Counted from the first letter of the stretch, positions 40,485 through 49,799 are shown. The stretch is 64,000 bases of DNA from Joostella atrarenae (GCF_021764745.1 NZ_JAETXX010000001.1:868001-932000); one strand, 5' to 3'. Numbers and translations: made by a program. Notes: generated from the sequence alone by a model not told the origin.

Positions 40485-41726
40485 ATGAAAAAAGCGCTTG
40501 TATTATTACTGGTGAATGTAGCGGGAATCATAATTATTTCAGCACAAGAACGTTTTTTAAGTCTTCAGTCCAAAGACAGCATAAATGGCTCTCCTAGATA
40601 TAAGACTAGTTTAGGGGCTAATTTAAAGCTGAATGGGTATTTTGATATTTTTGGAGGACTTCAAGATAGTGAGACTTTTAATATTGGAAATATTAATGTT
40701 TTTGGAACTGATGATTCCAAGAGCCTTAAAGTTGATATGTATCAAACTCAGATAAAATGGGAAACTAGCGTCGTTTTAAAAGATGGAAAGAAGATAAGTG
40801 CTGTAATAGAAACCGATTTCTGGGGTGGCGATGGACATATCCGATTAAGAAAGGCGTATGTAGAAACTGAGCATTGGCAAATTGGTCAGAATTGGAATAA
40901 CTTCGGCGATGAGGTCTTATGGCCAGATATTATGGAATGGGAAGGACCTCCATCTGGGATATGGCTTAGAACGCCACACGTAAAATATAAGAATACACTT
41001 CGGAATGAGAATTTTATATATGAGATTAGTTTAGAGGCGCCAATGACCGATTATGAGCGCTTCCCAGATATAGAACCCTATGTAGAAGAAGCTACTCAGT
41101 TCACACCAGATCTTACTTTTGCAATGAAATACGAGAAGCCTTGGGGGCATATCAGACTGTCTTCTGTTTACAGGCATATACGCTACAAACTGGATGGAAA
41201 TGAAGATAGTTTTTTTGGCTACGGGTTTAGTCTTTCAGGGATATATAGCGCTGTAGAATCGAAAAATAACTTTCAGTATCAATTTGTTTCAGGAAAAGGA
41301 ATTACCGCCTATATGACTACTATAGCAGGTCAAGGTTATGATGGTTACCCTACCGTTAATGATGATTTTAATGCTACCCCAGCTTTAGGAGGGTGGTCTT
41401 CTTACGAGTATTATTTTGCTCCAAAATGGCACAGTAGTTTTGTGCTAGGATATACTCAATATTATACAGATAATATGGAACGCTATATTGTTACCGATGA
41501 AATTGATTCAGGGGAATTGTTTTTAGACGGAGATGTAAAGAATTACCATTATTATGGAATTGTAAACCTTATGTTCGATCCATATGAGCGAATGACCGTT
41601 GGATTGGAATTAGATTACGGAGTGAAAACCTTAGATGCACAAGGGCATTTAAACAATGTTTTTGTAGACAATAGCAAAACCCGAGATGCCATGCGGATAA
41701 GCTTCGGATTCATGTTTTATTTTTAA
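40485..41726 (+). CDS. Outer-membrane porin, DcaP-like family
   Basis: Beta-barrel porin of 413 residues with a signal peptide ending IISAQ. Alternating hydrophobic strands run throughout, and the protein ends with an aromatic strand (RISFGFMFYF). The segment LRKAYVETEHWQIGQNWNNFGDE resembles the DcaP-like porins, which have a conserved channel-lining pattern in this position. Such porins take up small anionic solutes or dicarboxylates in other bacteria; the substrate here cannot be told. The gene has its own promoter and is not in an operon with its neighbours. Confidence 0.78.
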   Translation: MKKALVLLLVNVAGIIIISAQERFLSLQSKDSINGSPRYKTSLGANLKLNGYFDIFGGLQDSETFNIGNINVFGTDDSKSLKVDMYQTQIKWETSVVLKDGKKISAVIETDFWGGDGHIRLRKAYVETEHWQIGQNWNNFGDEVLWPDIMEWEGPPSGIWLRTPHVKYKNTLRNENFIYEISLEAPMTDYERFPDIEPYVEEATQFTPDLTFAMKYEKPWGHIRLSSVYRHIRYKLDGNEDSFFGYGFSLSGIYSAVESKNNFQYQFVSGKGITAYMTTIAGQGYDGYPTVNDDFNATPALGGWSSYEYYFAPKWHSSFVLGYTQYYTDNMERYIVTDEIDSGELFLDGDVKNYHYYGIVNLMFDPYERMTVGLELDYGVKTLDAQGHLNNVFVDNSKTRDAMRISFGFMFYF

Positions 41727-41800
41727 TGCTTTAGTTTTTATACCGCTGATACAAATTTTCAAGTTCTGTAAGTTTTAAAACGCTCAATTTAAAATAAGCG

Positions 41801-41808
41801 TACCTTTG
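41801..41808 (+). promoter_or_regulatory. -7 promoter element overlapping a gene start
   Basis: TACCTTTG matches TAnnTTTG exactly and ends 4 bases before the ATG at 41813. The predicted transcript start then falls at or next to the ATG, so the mRNA is probably leaderless. Confidence 0.5.
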
Positions 41809-41812
41809 CTTC

Positions 41813-43066
41813 ATGGTTTTCGATGTAATAATAGTAGGTGGCGGAGCAGCCGGATTTTTTTCAGCAATACAAATAGCGACACATAATCCGCAGTTAAAAG
41901 TAATTATTTTAGAGCGTGGAAAAGAGGTGCTTACCAAGGTTAAAATCTCTGGTGGTGGGCGTTGTAATGTTACGCATGCTGAATTTGTGCCAAATGAATT
42001 GGTAAAGTCTTACCCTAGAGGTGAAAAAGAACTCCGAGGACCTTTCCATACATTTTGTAGCGGAGATACGGTAGCCTTTTTTGAAGAAAGGGGAGTTGCT
42101 TTAAAGATTGAAGAGGATGGAAGGATGTTTCCAGAAAGTGATTCTTCGCAAACTATTATCGATTGCTTTTTAAAGGAAACTGAAAAGTATGGAATTAAGG
42201 TAAATACAAGTTGCTCTGTTAAAAATATTAGTGCTGTTTCGGGAAGTGATGAATGGAAATTAGAAACATCACAAGGTGATTTTCAAACTAAAAAATTATT
42301 AATTGCAACGGGGAGTAATCCTAAAGTATGGAATTTACTTGAATCGGTAGGGCATACTGTTGTTCCTCCAGTACCTTCTTTGTTTACATTTAATATTAAA
42401 GACACACGTATTAACGGACTCATGGGGCTATCGGCACCAGCATCGGTGTTGTTGTTGGATAGAAAGGGAAAAGCCTTAAAGCTAAATGGAAACCATAAGG
42501 GAGAGGCAAGCGGTCCTTTATTAATCACACATTGGGGAATGAGTGGCCCTGCAATTTTGAAACTATCCGCATGCGGTGCGCGAGAATTATTCGATCTTAA
42601 TTATCAGTTTAAAATACAGGTAAATTGGCTTTTGGATAGAAATAATCATGAGGTTTTTGAAGCATTAACCAATGTTAAAAACTCCGAAGGAAGAAAGCTT
42701 GTTTTTAATACCCGTCCTTTTGATCTGCCAAAGAGATTATGGTTTAAAATACTTGAAGCTTCAGAAATTACAAGCCAAATGAAGTGGGCAGAAGTAAGTA
42801 AAATACAATTGCAGAAACTTGCAGATGAACTCACAGAAGCTACTTACCAAGTGAATGGAAAAAGTACTTTTAAAGAAGAGTTTGTTACTGCTGGTGGGGT
42901 AGATTTAAAAGAAATCAATTTTAAAAGCTACGAAAGTAAACTGCATAGAAATCTCTTTTTTGCTGGTGAAGTATTAAATATAGATGCTATTACTGGAGGG
43001 TTTAATTTTCAAAATGCCTGGACAGGTGCCTTTATAGTCGCAAAGGCAATTACAGAGAGAACCTAA
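41813..43066 (+). CDS. HI0933-family flavoprotein (NAD(P)/FAD-dependent oxidoreductase, BaiN/RdsA-like)
   Basis: FAD-binding flavoprotein of 417 residues. The N-terminal Rossmann motif is DVIIVGGGAAGFFSA. KISGGGRCNVTH is the hallmark of the HI0933 family. An inserted beta domain lies at about 190-350 (THWGMSGPAILKLS), and the C terminus carries FFAGEVLNIDAITGGFNFQNAW, cut here in two pieces of the family signature. Its physiological substrate is not established for most family members. The start is fixed by the Rossmann motif just after the ATG and by the promoter directly upstream. Its last 36 codons are duplicated in degraded form downstream. Confidence 0.92.
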   Translation: MVFDVIIVGGGAAGFFSAIQIATHNPQLKVIILERGKEVLTKVKISGGGRCNVTHAEFVPNELVKSYPRGEKELRGPFHTFCSGDTVAFFEERGVALKIEEDGRMFPESDSSQTIIDCFLKETEKYGIKVNTSCSVKNISAVSGSDEWKLETSQGDFQTKKLLIATGSNPKVWNLLESVGHTVVPPVPSLFTFNIKDTRINGLMGLSAPASVLLLDRKGKALKLNGNHKGEASGPLLITHWGMSGPAILKLSACGARELFDLNYQFKIQVNWLLDRNNHEVFEALTNVKNSEGRKLVFNTRPFDLPKRLWFKILEASEITSQMKWAEVSKIQLQKLADELTEATYQVNGKSTFKEEFVTAGGVDLKEINFKSYESKLHRNLFFAGEVLNIDAITGGFNFQNAWTGAFIVAKAITERT

Positions 43067-43137
43067 CTTTATAAACTTTTTACTTTCAAACGTTACAATT
43101 TATTAAAATTTAGATAGTGTTTTTTGACCCTAAGCTT

Positions 43138-43270
43138 TTTGTTAGTGAAGTATTAAATATAGCTGTTTCAACTGAAGGGTATAATTTTTTAAATACTTTG
43201 ACAGGAACTTTTATATTCATAAGGGCAATCACAGAGAGAATCTAACTTTACAAACTTTCTACTTTCAAAC
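43138..43270 (+). pseudogene. Diverged tandem copy of the 3' end of the HI0933-family gene
   Basis: This segment repeats 42959-43091 at an offset of 179 bases. The first 108 bases correspond to the last 36 codons of the flavoprotein gene, including the stop codon, with no indels and about 23 substitutions by my count (about 79% identity). Conserved residues are altered: EVLNIDAITGGFN becomes EVLNIAVSTEGYN. The 25 or so bases beyond the stop are also duplicated, about 90% identical. There is no start codon or upstream homology, so it is a non-functional gene remnant. Confidence 0.85.
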
Positions 43271-43283
43271 TTTATAACTTCCT

Positions 43284-43757
43284 TCAATTCAGTTGCCAAA
43301 TACTAAAATTGAGAACAGTAGCAAAGCAAACCCATAATAAGTACGGAATCAGTAAATAAGCAGCAGTTTTATTAACCACTTTAAACCATTTTATAGTAAG
43401 AATTATAAGCACTAAAAGTGTAATTATAATTAATAAAGCCCAAAATGGTTTTTGAAATCCGAAGAAGACAATACTCCACATGGCATTAAGTAATAATTGG
43501 AATCCAAAATGATACAATGCTGTTTGTACCCATAGGTGGTAAAATCCTTTTGCCCAAACAATTCCAGCGGCAACGCCCATCATAATATATAGAACAGTCC
43601 AAACGGGAGCAAAAATCCAATTTGGCGGATTAAAACTTGGTTTGTTTAGTGTTGTAAACCATGTGTCTACAGAACTCTGCGTAGCAAATCCAGAAAGAAA
43701 TCCTACCAATAAACAGATAGCTACGGCGATTATAATTTTGGTTATTTTGTTTGGCAT
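43284..43757 (-). CDS. tspO: TspO/MBR family tryptophan-rich sensory protein
   Basis: Small membrane protein of about 157 residues with five hydrophobic helices. Typical family motifs are present: SGFATQSSVDTWFTTLNKPSFNPPNWIF cut into WFTTLNKPSFNPPNW, FAPVWTVLYIMMGVAAG, and LNAMWSIVFFGFQ. TspO proteins bind porphyrins and cholesterol-like ligands and have been linked to tetrapyrrole and stress responses. The ATG at 43757 (MPNKITK) is preferred over the upstream in-frame ATG at 43775 because it starts right before the first helix. The gene is monocistronic and convergent with the flavoprotein gene. Confidence 0.9.
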   Translation of the reverse strand: MPNKITKIIIAVAICLLVGFLSGFATQSSVDTWFTTLNKPSFNPPNWIFAPVWTVLYIMMGVAAGIVWAKGFYHLWVQTALYHFGFQLLLNAMWSIVFFGFQKPFWALLIIITLLVLIILTIKWFKVVNKTAAYLLIPYLLWVCFATVLNFSIWQLN

Positions 43758-43863
43758 AAGCTTGTTGTATAGCACTAAATTAGTAATTTATTTTCAATAA
43801 AAAGAACGTCAATAGCGGTCGGGCAGATTTTTTTTAAAGGAGCAGTCAACAAGGTATTTTGCT

Positions 43864-43871
43864 TATATTTG
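43864..43871 (+). promoter_or_regulatory. -7 promoter element of mvaD
   Basis: TATATTTG matches TAnnTTTG exactly. It overlaps the TTG at 43869 that opens the reading frame, so translation cannot sensibly begin there and must start at 43884 or 43890. Confidence 0.6.
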
Positions 43872-43883
43872 CGCAAATTTAGT

Positions 43884-44978
43884 ATGCTAATGACTACAGA
43901 TGTATTTATCCCAGCTCCTTATGTAAATAAGCTCGAAAATGGAAGTTGTACATGGCAATCTCCAAGTAACATTGCTTTAGTAAAATATTGGGGGAAGTTA
44001 GAGAATCAGATTCCTGCAAATCCTTCTATTAGTTTTACGTTGGATAACTGCCATACTAGAACAACTTTGGAGTATGTAAAAAAAGAATCGGGTGATGATA
44101 AAAGTACATTCAGCTTTAAAGTTTACTTAAACGATGAGCTAAAAGAAGATTTTGCACCTAAAATTGAAGTTTTCTTTAAGCGAGTAGTAGTATACCTTCC
44201 TTTTTTAAAAGAGTATCATTTCACAATAAAAACTTTTAATTCTTTCCCTCATAGTAGTGGGATTGCTTCCTCAGCTAGTGGTATGAGTGCACTTGCGTTG
44301 TGTTTAATGGATCTTGAAAAGCAGTTATTGGGATCTATGGAGAAAGATTTTTTTAATAAAAAGGCATCTTTTTTAGCACGATTAGGATCTGGTAGTGCTT
44401 GCAGAAGTATAGAAGGACCTATTGTTGGCTGGGGAGCACATAAAAACATTGAGGGTAGTACCGATTTGTATGGTGTACAATATTCAGGAGCCGTACATAA
44501 AGTTTTTGAGAATTATCAAGATACTATTTTATTGGTTGATGTAGGAGAGAAAAAAGTGAGTAGTACCGTTGGGCATAGCTTAATGAACGGACATCCTTTT
44601 GCTGAAGAACGATTTAAGCAAGCACATACAAATCTAGATAAGTTAAAAGAGATTTTTGAAAGTGGAAATCTAAATAGTTTTATCGAAGTGGTAGAGAGCG
44701 AGGCGTTAACGCTTCATGCCATGATGATGACTTCCATTCCTTATTTTATTCTGTTGAAGCCAAATACGTTGCAGATAATAGATAAGATTTGGGGGTATAG
44801 AAAGACAACAGGAAGCAAGATTTGTTTTACATTAGATGCTGGTGCGAACGTACATATATTGTATCCTGAAAATGAGAAAGAAACGGTTCTTAATTTTATA
44901 AAGAGCGAACTCGTTGCATATTGTAAAAACGGGAAGTATATTTGTGACCAAATTGGATTTGGAGCAAAAAAGCTGTAA
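43884..44978 (+). CDS. mvaD: Diphosphomevalonate decarboxylase
   Basis: GHMP-superfamily enzyme that decarboxylates mevalonate diphosphate to isopentenyl diphosphate, the last step of the mevalonate pathway. Motifs are SPSNIALVKYWGK near the N terminus, the ATP-binding loop PHSSGIASSASGMSALALC, GSGSACRSIEGPIVGWG, and the C-terminal FTLDAGANVHIL with the catalytic Asp. Length is about 365 residues. The start is the ATG at 43884 or the one at 43890, because the TTG at 43869 lies in the promoter. The next gene, a mevalonate-kinase-like GHMP kinase, follows after 35 bases. Confidence 0.95.
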   Translation: MLMTTDVFIPAPYVNKLENGSCTWQSPSNIALVKYWGKLENQIPANPSISFTLDNCHTRTTLEYVKKESGDDKSTFSFKVYLNDELKEDFAPKIEVFFKRVVVYLPFLKEYHFTIKTFNSFPHSSGIASSASGMSALALCLMDLEKQLLGSMEKDFFNKKASFLARLGSGSACRSIEGPIVGWGAHKNIEGSTDLYGVQYSGAVHKVFENYQDTILLVDVGEKKVSSTVGHSLMNGHPFAEERFKQAHTNLDKLKEIFESGNLNSFIEVVESEALTLHAMMMTSIPYFILLKPNTLQIIDKIWGYRKTTGSKICFTLDAGANVHILYPENEKETVLNFIKSELVAYCKNGKYICDQIGFGAKKL

Positions 44979-45013
44979 ATTAGTTAAAGTATAACATTAC
45001 GCTATAGACTTAA

Positions 45014-45952
45014 ATGAAAGGTCCTTTATTTTACTCAAAAATATTACTCTTCGGAGAATATGGAATTATCAAAGATTCCAAAGGCTTATCAATACCTTAT
45101 AACTTCTATAATGGAGCACTTAAGGTAAGTGATGATTTATCTGCAGAAGCGGCAAAATCTAACGAGAGTCTTAAAAGGTTTTCTTTGTATTTAAGTGAAC
45201 TAGAACAATCACATCCTAGTCTGGTTTCTTTCGATTTAGAGAAACTAAATACAGATGTGGAAAAAGGGATGTATTTCGATAGCAGTATCCCTCAAGGGTA
45301 TGGTGTTGGGAGTAGCGGTGCTTTGGTAGCAGCTATTTACGACAAATATGCTTCGGATAAAATTACGGTACTAGAAAACTTAACAAGAGAGAAATTACTT
45401 AAGCTGAAAGAAATATTCGGGGCAATGGAATCATTTTTCCATGGTAAATCTTCAGGATTAGATCCTTTGAATAGCTATTTGAGTCTACCAATTTTAATCA
45501 ATTCGAAAGATAATATTGAGCCAACTGGTATTCCTTCTCAAACAATAGATGGAAAAGGAGCTGTGTTTTTATTAGATAGCGGGACTACGGGAGAAACTGC
45601 TCCTATGGTACAGATATTTATGGAAAACATGAAGCAGGAAGGTTTTAGAAACATGCTAAAAAATCAGTTTATAAAACAAACCGATGCTTGTGTTGATGAT
45701 TTTTTAAAGGGAGATGTGAAATCACTTTTCGGAAATTTAAAGCACCTTTCTAATACCGTCTTAAATAACTTTAAGCCAATGATTCCAGCGCAGTTTCATA
45801 AACTTTGGAAACATGGAATCGACACCAACGATTATTATTTAAAACTCTGCGGTTCTGGTGGCGGAGGTTATATCCTAGGATTTACACAAGATATAGAAAA
45901 AGCAAGAAAAGCATTAGAAGGGCATAAATTAGAAGTAGTGTATAACTTCTAA
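45014..45952 (+). CDS. Mevalonate-kinase-like GHMP kinase
   Basis: Kinase of 312 residues, probably phosphorylating mevalonate or phosphomevalonate in the isoprenoid pathway. The N terminus has the GHMP pattern YSKILLFGEYGII, the ATP loop is PQGYGVGSSGALVAAIY, and the C-terminal glycine-rich motif is KLCGSGGGGYILGF. The FHGKSSGLDPLNSYL segment is like that of mevalonate kinases, including the Asp expected at the active site. It lies between mvaD and a prenyltransferase gene. Whether it is mevalonate kinase or phosphomevalonate kinase cannot be settled by eye. Confidence 0.87.
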   Translation: MKGPLFYSKILLFGEYGIIKDSKGLSIPYNFYNGALKVSDDLSAEAAKSNESLKRFSLYLSELEQSHPSLVSFDLEKLNTDVEKGMYFDSSIPQGYGVGSSGALVAAIYDKYASDKITVLENLTREKLLKLKEIFGAMESFFHGKSSGLDPLNSYLSLPILINSKDNIEPTGIPSQTIDGKGAVFLLDSGTTGETAPMVQIFMENMKQEGFRNMLKNQFIKQTDACVDDFLKGDVKSLFGNLKHLSNTVLNNFKPMIPAQFHKLWKHGIDTNDYYLKLCGSGGGGYILGFTQDIEKARKALEGHKLEVVYNF

Positions 45953-45967
45953 AACTCATTTTACTTT

Positions 45968-46873
45968 ATGTTTAATCGGGGGCAAAAGCTATTATTTTTA
46001 AAGTTGTTGAGCCTCTTCTCCGTGGTGCGAGGTTATAATGTATTGGTTATTGCTATTGCCCAATATTTAACGTCCATTTATATTCTTGCGCCAGAAATTC
46101 CTGTTAGAGAAGTATTATTCGATCCTAATTTGTTTGCTATTGTAGTCGCTTCTGCAATTGCGATTGCTTCAGGATATATTATCAACAGCTTTTATGATGT
46201 AGAAAAAGACCTTATCAATAGGCCAACAAAGACAATGTTGGATAGATTGGTGAGTCAGCGGTTTAAGCTATCCGCTTATTTTGTGCTTAATTTTATATCT
46301 GTAATTTTTGCTAGCTATGTATCCTTTCGTGCGGTTGTATTTTTCTCGTTGTATATCTTCGGAATTTGGATTTATTCACATAAGCTTAAAAAAATCCCTT
46401 TTGTAGGGAATTTTGTGTCTGCAACGCTTGCTATTACTCCGTTTTTTGCTGTTTTTGTTTATTATAAAAACTTCCAACCTGTAATTTTTGTACATGCAAT
46501 ATTCTTATTCCTTATCATTCTTATCAGAGAAATGGTAAAAGATTTAGAAAATTTAAAAGGAGATATAGCTCAGAATTATAAAACAATCCCTGTTGTTTAT
46601 GGAGAGCGGACTTCAAAAATATTGATTACCTGTTTAAGCTTATTAACCTTTATTCCTGCCATTTTATTAGTAACAGCATTTAAAGTAGGGCACATGTATA
46701 TTTTCTTTTATGCATGCATGCTATTAATACTTGTTTTTATGGTGTTCTTATGGCGCTCCTCAACAAAGATGCATTATTTAGTATTACACAATATTTTGAA
46801 GTTTATTATTGTTTCTGGGGTGCTCAGTATCTTATTGATTGATATAGATTTAGTGTTGAATAGGATAATGTAA
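45968..46873 (+). CDS. UbiA-family prenyltransferase
   Basis: Polytopic membrane prenyltransferase of 301 residues with about eight or nine helices. The first Asp-rich motif is NSFYDVEKDLINRP (a variant of NDxxDxxxD) and the second is REMVKDLENLKGD. These bind Mg and the prenyl diphosphate. Flavobacterial homologues in this mevalonate cluster are commonly named geranylgeranylglycerol-phosphate geranylgeranyltransferase, but the acceptor is uncertain. It lies 15 bases after the kinase gene and ends the operon. The supply of prenyl diphosphate by the upstream genes fits its function. Confidence 0.88.
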   Translation: MFNRGQKLLFLKLLSLFSVVRGYNVLVIAIAQYLTSIYILAPEIPVREVLFDPNLFAIVVASAIAIASGYIINSFYDVEKDLINRPTKTMLDRLVSQRFKLSAYFVLNFISVIFASYVSFRAVVFFSLYIFGIWIYSHKLKKIPFVGNFVSATLAITPFFAVFVYYKNFQPVIFVHAIFLFLIILIREMVKDLENLKGDIAQNYKTIPVVYGERTSKILITCLSLLTFIPAILLVTAFKVGHMYIFFYACMLLILVFMVFLWRSSTKMHYLVLHNILKFIIVSGVLSILLIDIDLVLNRIM

Positions 46874-46907
46874 AAAAAATAGCCCTTAACATAAAGCTAA
46901 GGACTAT
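46872..46907 (-). terminator. Terminator between ubiA and ompA-like genes
   Basis: The stem is ATAG-C-CCTTA (46879-46888) with TAAGG-A-CTAT (46898-46907), containing one mismatch and a 9-base loop. On the minus strand it is followed by TTTTTTTT, so it best terminates the ompA-like transcript; it may also act on ubiA from the other side. Confidence 0.7.
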
Positions 46908-46932
46908 GTGGTTTGGAGGATTTTTTAAAACC

Positions 46933-48864
46933 TTATTCTCCCTCTACAATTATAAAATTTGATCTTCGGTTTAGAGAATGTTCTTCCTCGCTACAGCTAA
47001 CACCATTAGAACATTTATTTTTTAGTTTTGTTTCTCCAAAGCCTCTAGCACCCTCAATTCTATTTGCTGCTATTCCGTTTGCAATGAGATAGCGTTTTGT
47101 GTTTTCTGCTCTAGAATTAGAGAGTTTTAAATTATACTCATCAGAACCTCGTGAGTCTGTATGAGATTCAATCATAATATTTATGTTTGGAAATTCTTTC
47201 ATAACATATAATACTTTTTCGAGTGCAATTTCTGCTTGAGGTGTAATATCAGATTTGTTCAATTCAAAATATATAGGATCTACATCTATTTTAAGCTGAT
47301 TTCCTTCTTTTATAGTAAGACTTTTTAAAGATGTTAAATAGACATCATTGTCTTGAAGTTCTTTCTGAGGGTTATTTGTAGTCTTTGCAAGGATTGTTTT
47401 AGAGGTATATTCAGGCTTAGAAAACACTAACTGATGTTCTCTCTTAAAAGGTAATTTTGCTTGATAGTAGCCTTCTTCATTTGTTGTTATTTCTTGAATA
47501 ATAGTATCCACTATGATATCCCGTATTTTAATCGAAGTACTTGGAATTGGTTCTTTTGTTTTTTCATCATATACATGGCCAGAAAATAACTGGTGTTGTA
47601 AGGGAGGATTTTTTTTGAAGTAATAAATATCATCATCTCCTTTCCCCATACTACGATTTGAAGCAAAGTAACCACTTAGGTCTTCTGGATTATAAATAAA
47701 GCTTATGTCGTCCATATTGCTATTTAGTCCAGGTCCCATATTTAATGGGATTTCGTAGTTATCTTTTGATTTAATTGTACTTTTAAATATATCCAACCCT
47801 CCTAATCCATAATGAGCATCTGATGAAAAATATAGAATACTATCAGTAATAAATGGAAACATCTCTCTTCCAGCAGTATTTATTGTAGCGCCTAAATTTA
47901 TAGGCGTATTTGTTTTTCCATCCTCATAAATTTCTGCCATATATATATCAGATTCACCATATCCGCCAGGCATATTGGAAACAAAATATAAGTAGTTGCC
48001 ATCTGGAGAAATAGCTGGGTGTCCACACGAATATTCTACATTATTGAAATCTAATGATTCGATATTTGTAATAATATCCCCATTTATATACCCTCTTACA
48101 ATCTCGAAATTAGAGGTTCCCTCTTTATCGGTTTTAAGTTTCTTGTTGGAAGAGTAATTACGAGAGAAGTAAACAAATTTTCCATTTTTACCAAATGTAA
48201 GTGTAGCATCATGAAATTTAGTCTGTGTATTTATACCAAATTTTTCAGGATTTTTAAGTTCTCCATTTCCTTTATTCCTTTCAGCAATATAAAGGTCTAA
48301 ATAGGGTTGTTCATTCCACGCATATAAATTATCCTTTGCAACAGCAGTATCTCTAGCTGAAGAAAAAATTAAATGATCTTTGTAGAACATTGGAGCAAAA
48401 TCTGACTTAGAAGTGTTAATAGCTACATTTCTAATGTTGTATAGTGAATCGGATTCTTTTAAGCTATCTAGATTGCTCTTTTGTATGGTGATAGCCTCAA
48501 TTCTATTATAATCGTCAGCATAATACTCTTTAATTAAAAGGTTTGCTTTTTTATAATCTCTACTCGATCTTGTAGATTGTAAATATTTAATAAATGTACT
48601 CTCTTTAATTTGTTTGTTCTTTAGTGTATATAATTTTTCGTACCATAAGTATGCATTTTTATAATCTGCAATATTAAAATAGCTATTAGCAAGATTTTCA
48701 ATTACATCTGTGTTTATATTTTTCGAATTATTAATTGCCTTCTCATAGCGTTTTGCAGCCTCTTTAAAATGGAAATTAGCATATAGCTCATCAGCTTTCC
48801 ATGTGTTTTTTTGTGCAGCAAGGCTAGAGGTTATGAATAGTGTTATTAGTATTAGTTTTTTCAT
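46933..48864 (-). CDS. OmpA-family protein with TPR, PD40 and carboxypeptidase-like domains
   Basis: Cell-envelope protein of 643 residues with a signal peptide (FITSSLAAQ). TPR-like helices (about 20-130) are followed by WD40-like PD40 blades (about 160-415; SPDGNYLYFVSNMPGGYGESDIY), a carboxypeptidase-regulatory-like domain (about 420-510), and an OmpA C-terminal domain (about 530-643; ESHTDSRGSDEYNLKLSNSRA). The OmpA domain has the Asp and Arg that bind peptidoglycan. Proteins of this build occur with PorP/SprF proteins in type IX secretion systems. Here it is 11 bases after the PorP/SprF gene, the third gene of the adhesin operon, and probably anchors that outer-membrane complex to the cell wall. 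Confidence 0.9.
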   Translation of the reverse strand: MKKLILITLFITSSLAAQKNTWKADELYANFHFKEAAKRYEKAINNSKNINTDVIENLANSYFNIADYKNAYLWYEKLYTLKNKQIKESTFIKYLQSTRSSRDYKKANLLIKEYYADDYNRIEAITIQKSNLDSLKESDSLYNIRNVAINTSKSDFAPMFYKDHLIFSSARDTAVAKDNLYAWNEQPYLDLYIAERNKGNGELKNPEKFGINTQTKFHDATLTFGKNGKFVYFSRNYSSNKKLKTDKEGTSNFEIVRGYINGDIITNIESLDFNNVEYSCGHPAISPDGNYLYFVSNMPGGYGESDIYMAEIYEDGKTNTPINLGATINTAGREMFPFITDSILYFSSDAHYGLGGLDIFKSTIKSKDNYEIPLNMGPGLNSNMDDISFIYNPEDLSGYFASNRSMGKGDDDIYYFKKNPPLQHQLFSGHVYDEKTKEPIPSTSIKIRDIIVDTIIQEITTNEEGYYQAKLPFKREHQLVFSKPEYTSKTILAKTTNNPQKELQDNDVYLTSLKSLTIKEGNQLKIDVDPIYFELNKSDITPQAEIALEKVLYVMKEFPNINIMIESHTDSRGSDEYNLKLSNSRAENTKRYLIANGIAANRIEGARGFGETKLKNKCSNGVSCSEEEHSLNRRSNFIIVEGE

Positions 48865-48875
48865 CTTTGTAGGTT

Positions 48876-49799
48876 TTAAAAGAATCTAGGTGAACGTGCT
48901 CTTCTATTAAAGTTTGGTAATGTGTATTGTAATATGATCTCGTGAGAACCATCATTATATTTATTAAGTTCTGTGGTAGCATAATCAAAAGCATATCCCG
49001 CAAAGAAGTTACGTGAGATTTGGAAGCCTAGCATAAAGCTCATTGCGTCGTTAAAGCGATAAGCCGCTCCAATAGTAAATTTCTCTTGGAGCATAGCATT
49101 TAGAGATAGGTCTACAGTTACAGGAGCACCTTCTGTATATTTTAAAAGGGTAGAAGGTTTTAATTTAAAATCTGGTGTAATTTCAAATACATACCCCCCG
49201 ATAAGATAGAATTGTGTTGTTTGGTCGATTACAATTTCATCGTCATCATTATAAGTTTCTGTTTTGATGAAATTTGGTGTTGAGATTCCAACATACCACG
49301 CATCGCTATGTAAATAGGCACCAGCACCAATTATAGGCCTCAAGTTATTTACATTATTATTTAAAATTGGATCTTGAGATTCTGCATATTTCCCCTCAGA
49401 CCAATCTACATTGAGAATGTCTAGCCCAGCATTCATTCCAAAAGATAAATAAGTATTATAGCTTATGGGTAAATTGTATGAGAAAACACCATTCATATCT
49501 AGCTGATTTGATGGACCGATGTTATCATTAATTACAGTTAATCCAACTCCTATTCGTTCTCCAACTCTGCCTCCAACTGTAAGAGATTGAGTTGCTGGGG
49601 CTCCATCGAGCCCCACCCATTGAGAGCGATGTATTAATGCAACTTCTAATCTGTTTGCTCCCACATAACCAGAGTTAAGAGAAAGCGTATTATACATATA
49701 TTGAGTGAATTGAGGTTGTTGTTGTGCTGTGATAACATTAATAGTCCAGAAGAACACTAATGTTATTAATCCTGTTTTATATGGAAATGAAATTTTCAT
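48876..49799 (-). CDS. PorP/SprF family type IX secretion system membrane protein
   Basis: Outer-membrane beta-barrel protein of about 307 residues, with a signal peptide and the family pattern QQQPQFTQYMYNTLSLNSGYVG near the mature N terminus, and LMFGFQISRNFFAGYAFD-type strands further on (written here from SFMLGFQISRNFFAGYAFD). The ATG at 49799 (MKISFPYKTG) is preferred to the frame start at 49853, which would add an odd charged stretch before the signal peptide. SprF-like proteins are needed for delivery or surface attachment of adhesins with type-B sorting domains. Its gene directly follows the adhesin gene (49884), which supports that pairing. Confidence 0.9.
   Translation of the reverse strand: MKISFPYKTGLITLVFFWTINVITAQQQPQFTQYMYNTLSLNSGYVGANRLEVALIHRSQWVGLDGAPATQSLTVGGRVGERIGVGLTVINDNIGPSNQLDMNGVFSYNLPISYNTYLSFGMNAGLDILNVDWSEGKYAESQDPILNNNVNNLRPIIGAGAYLHSDAWYVGISTPNFIKTETYNDDDEIVIDQTTQFYLIGGYVFEITPDFKLKPSTLLKYTEGAPVTVDLSLNAMLQEKFTIGAAYRFNDAMSFMLGFQISRNFFAGYAFDYATTELNKYNDGSHEIILQYTLPNFNRRARSPRFF

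Noticed and set aside
43138-43245. Small separate gene downstream of the HI0933-family gene
   Set aside because: It has an open frame and stop but no start codon, and it is a diverged copy of the preceding gene's end.
43869-43883. TTG start of the diphosphomevalonate decarboxylase frame
   Set aside because: The TTG lies inside the exact -7 promoter element TATATTTG, so the gene must start at the ATG at 43884 or 43890.
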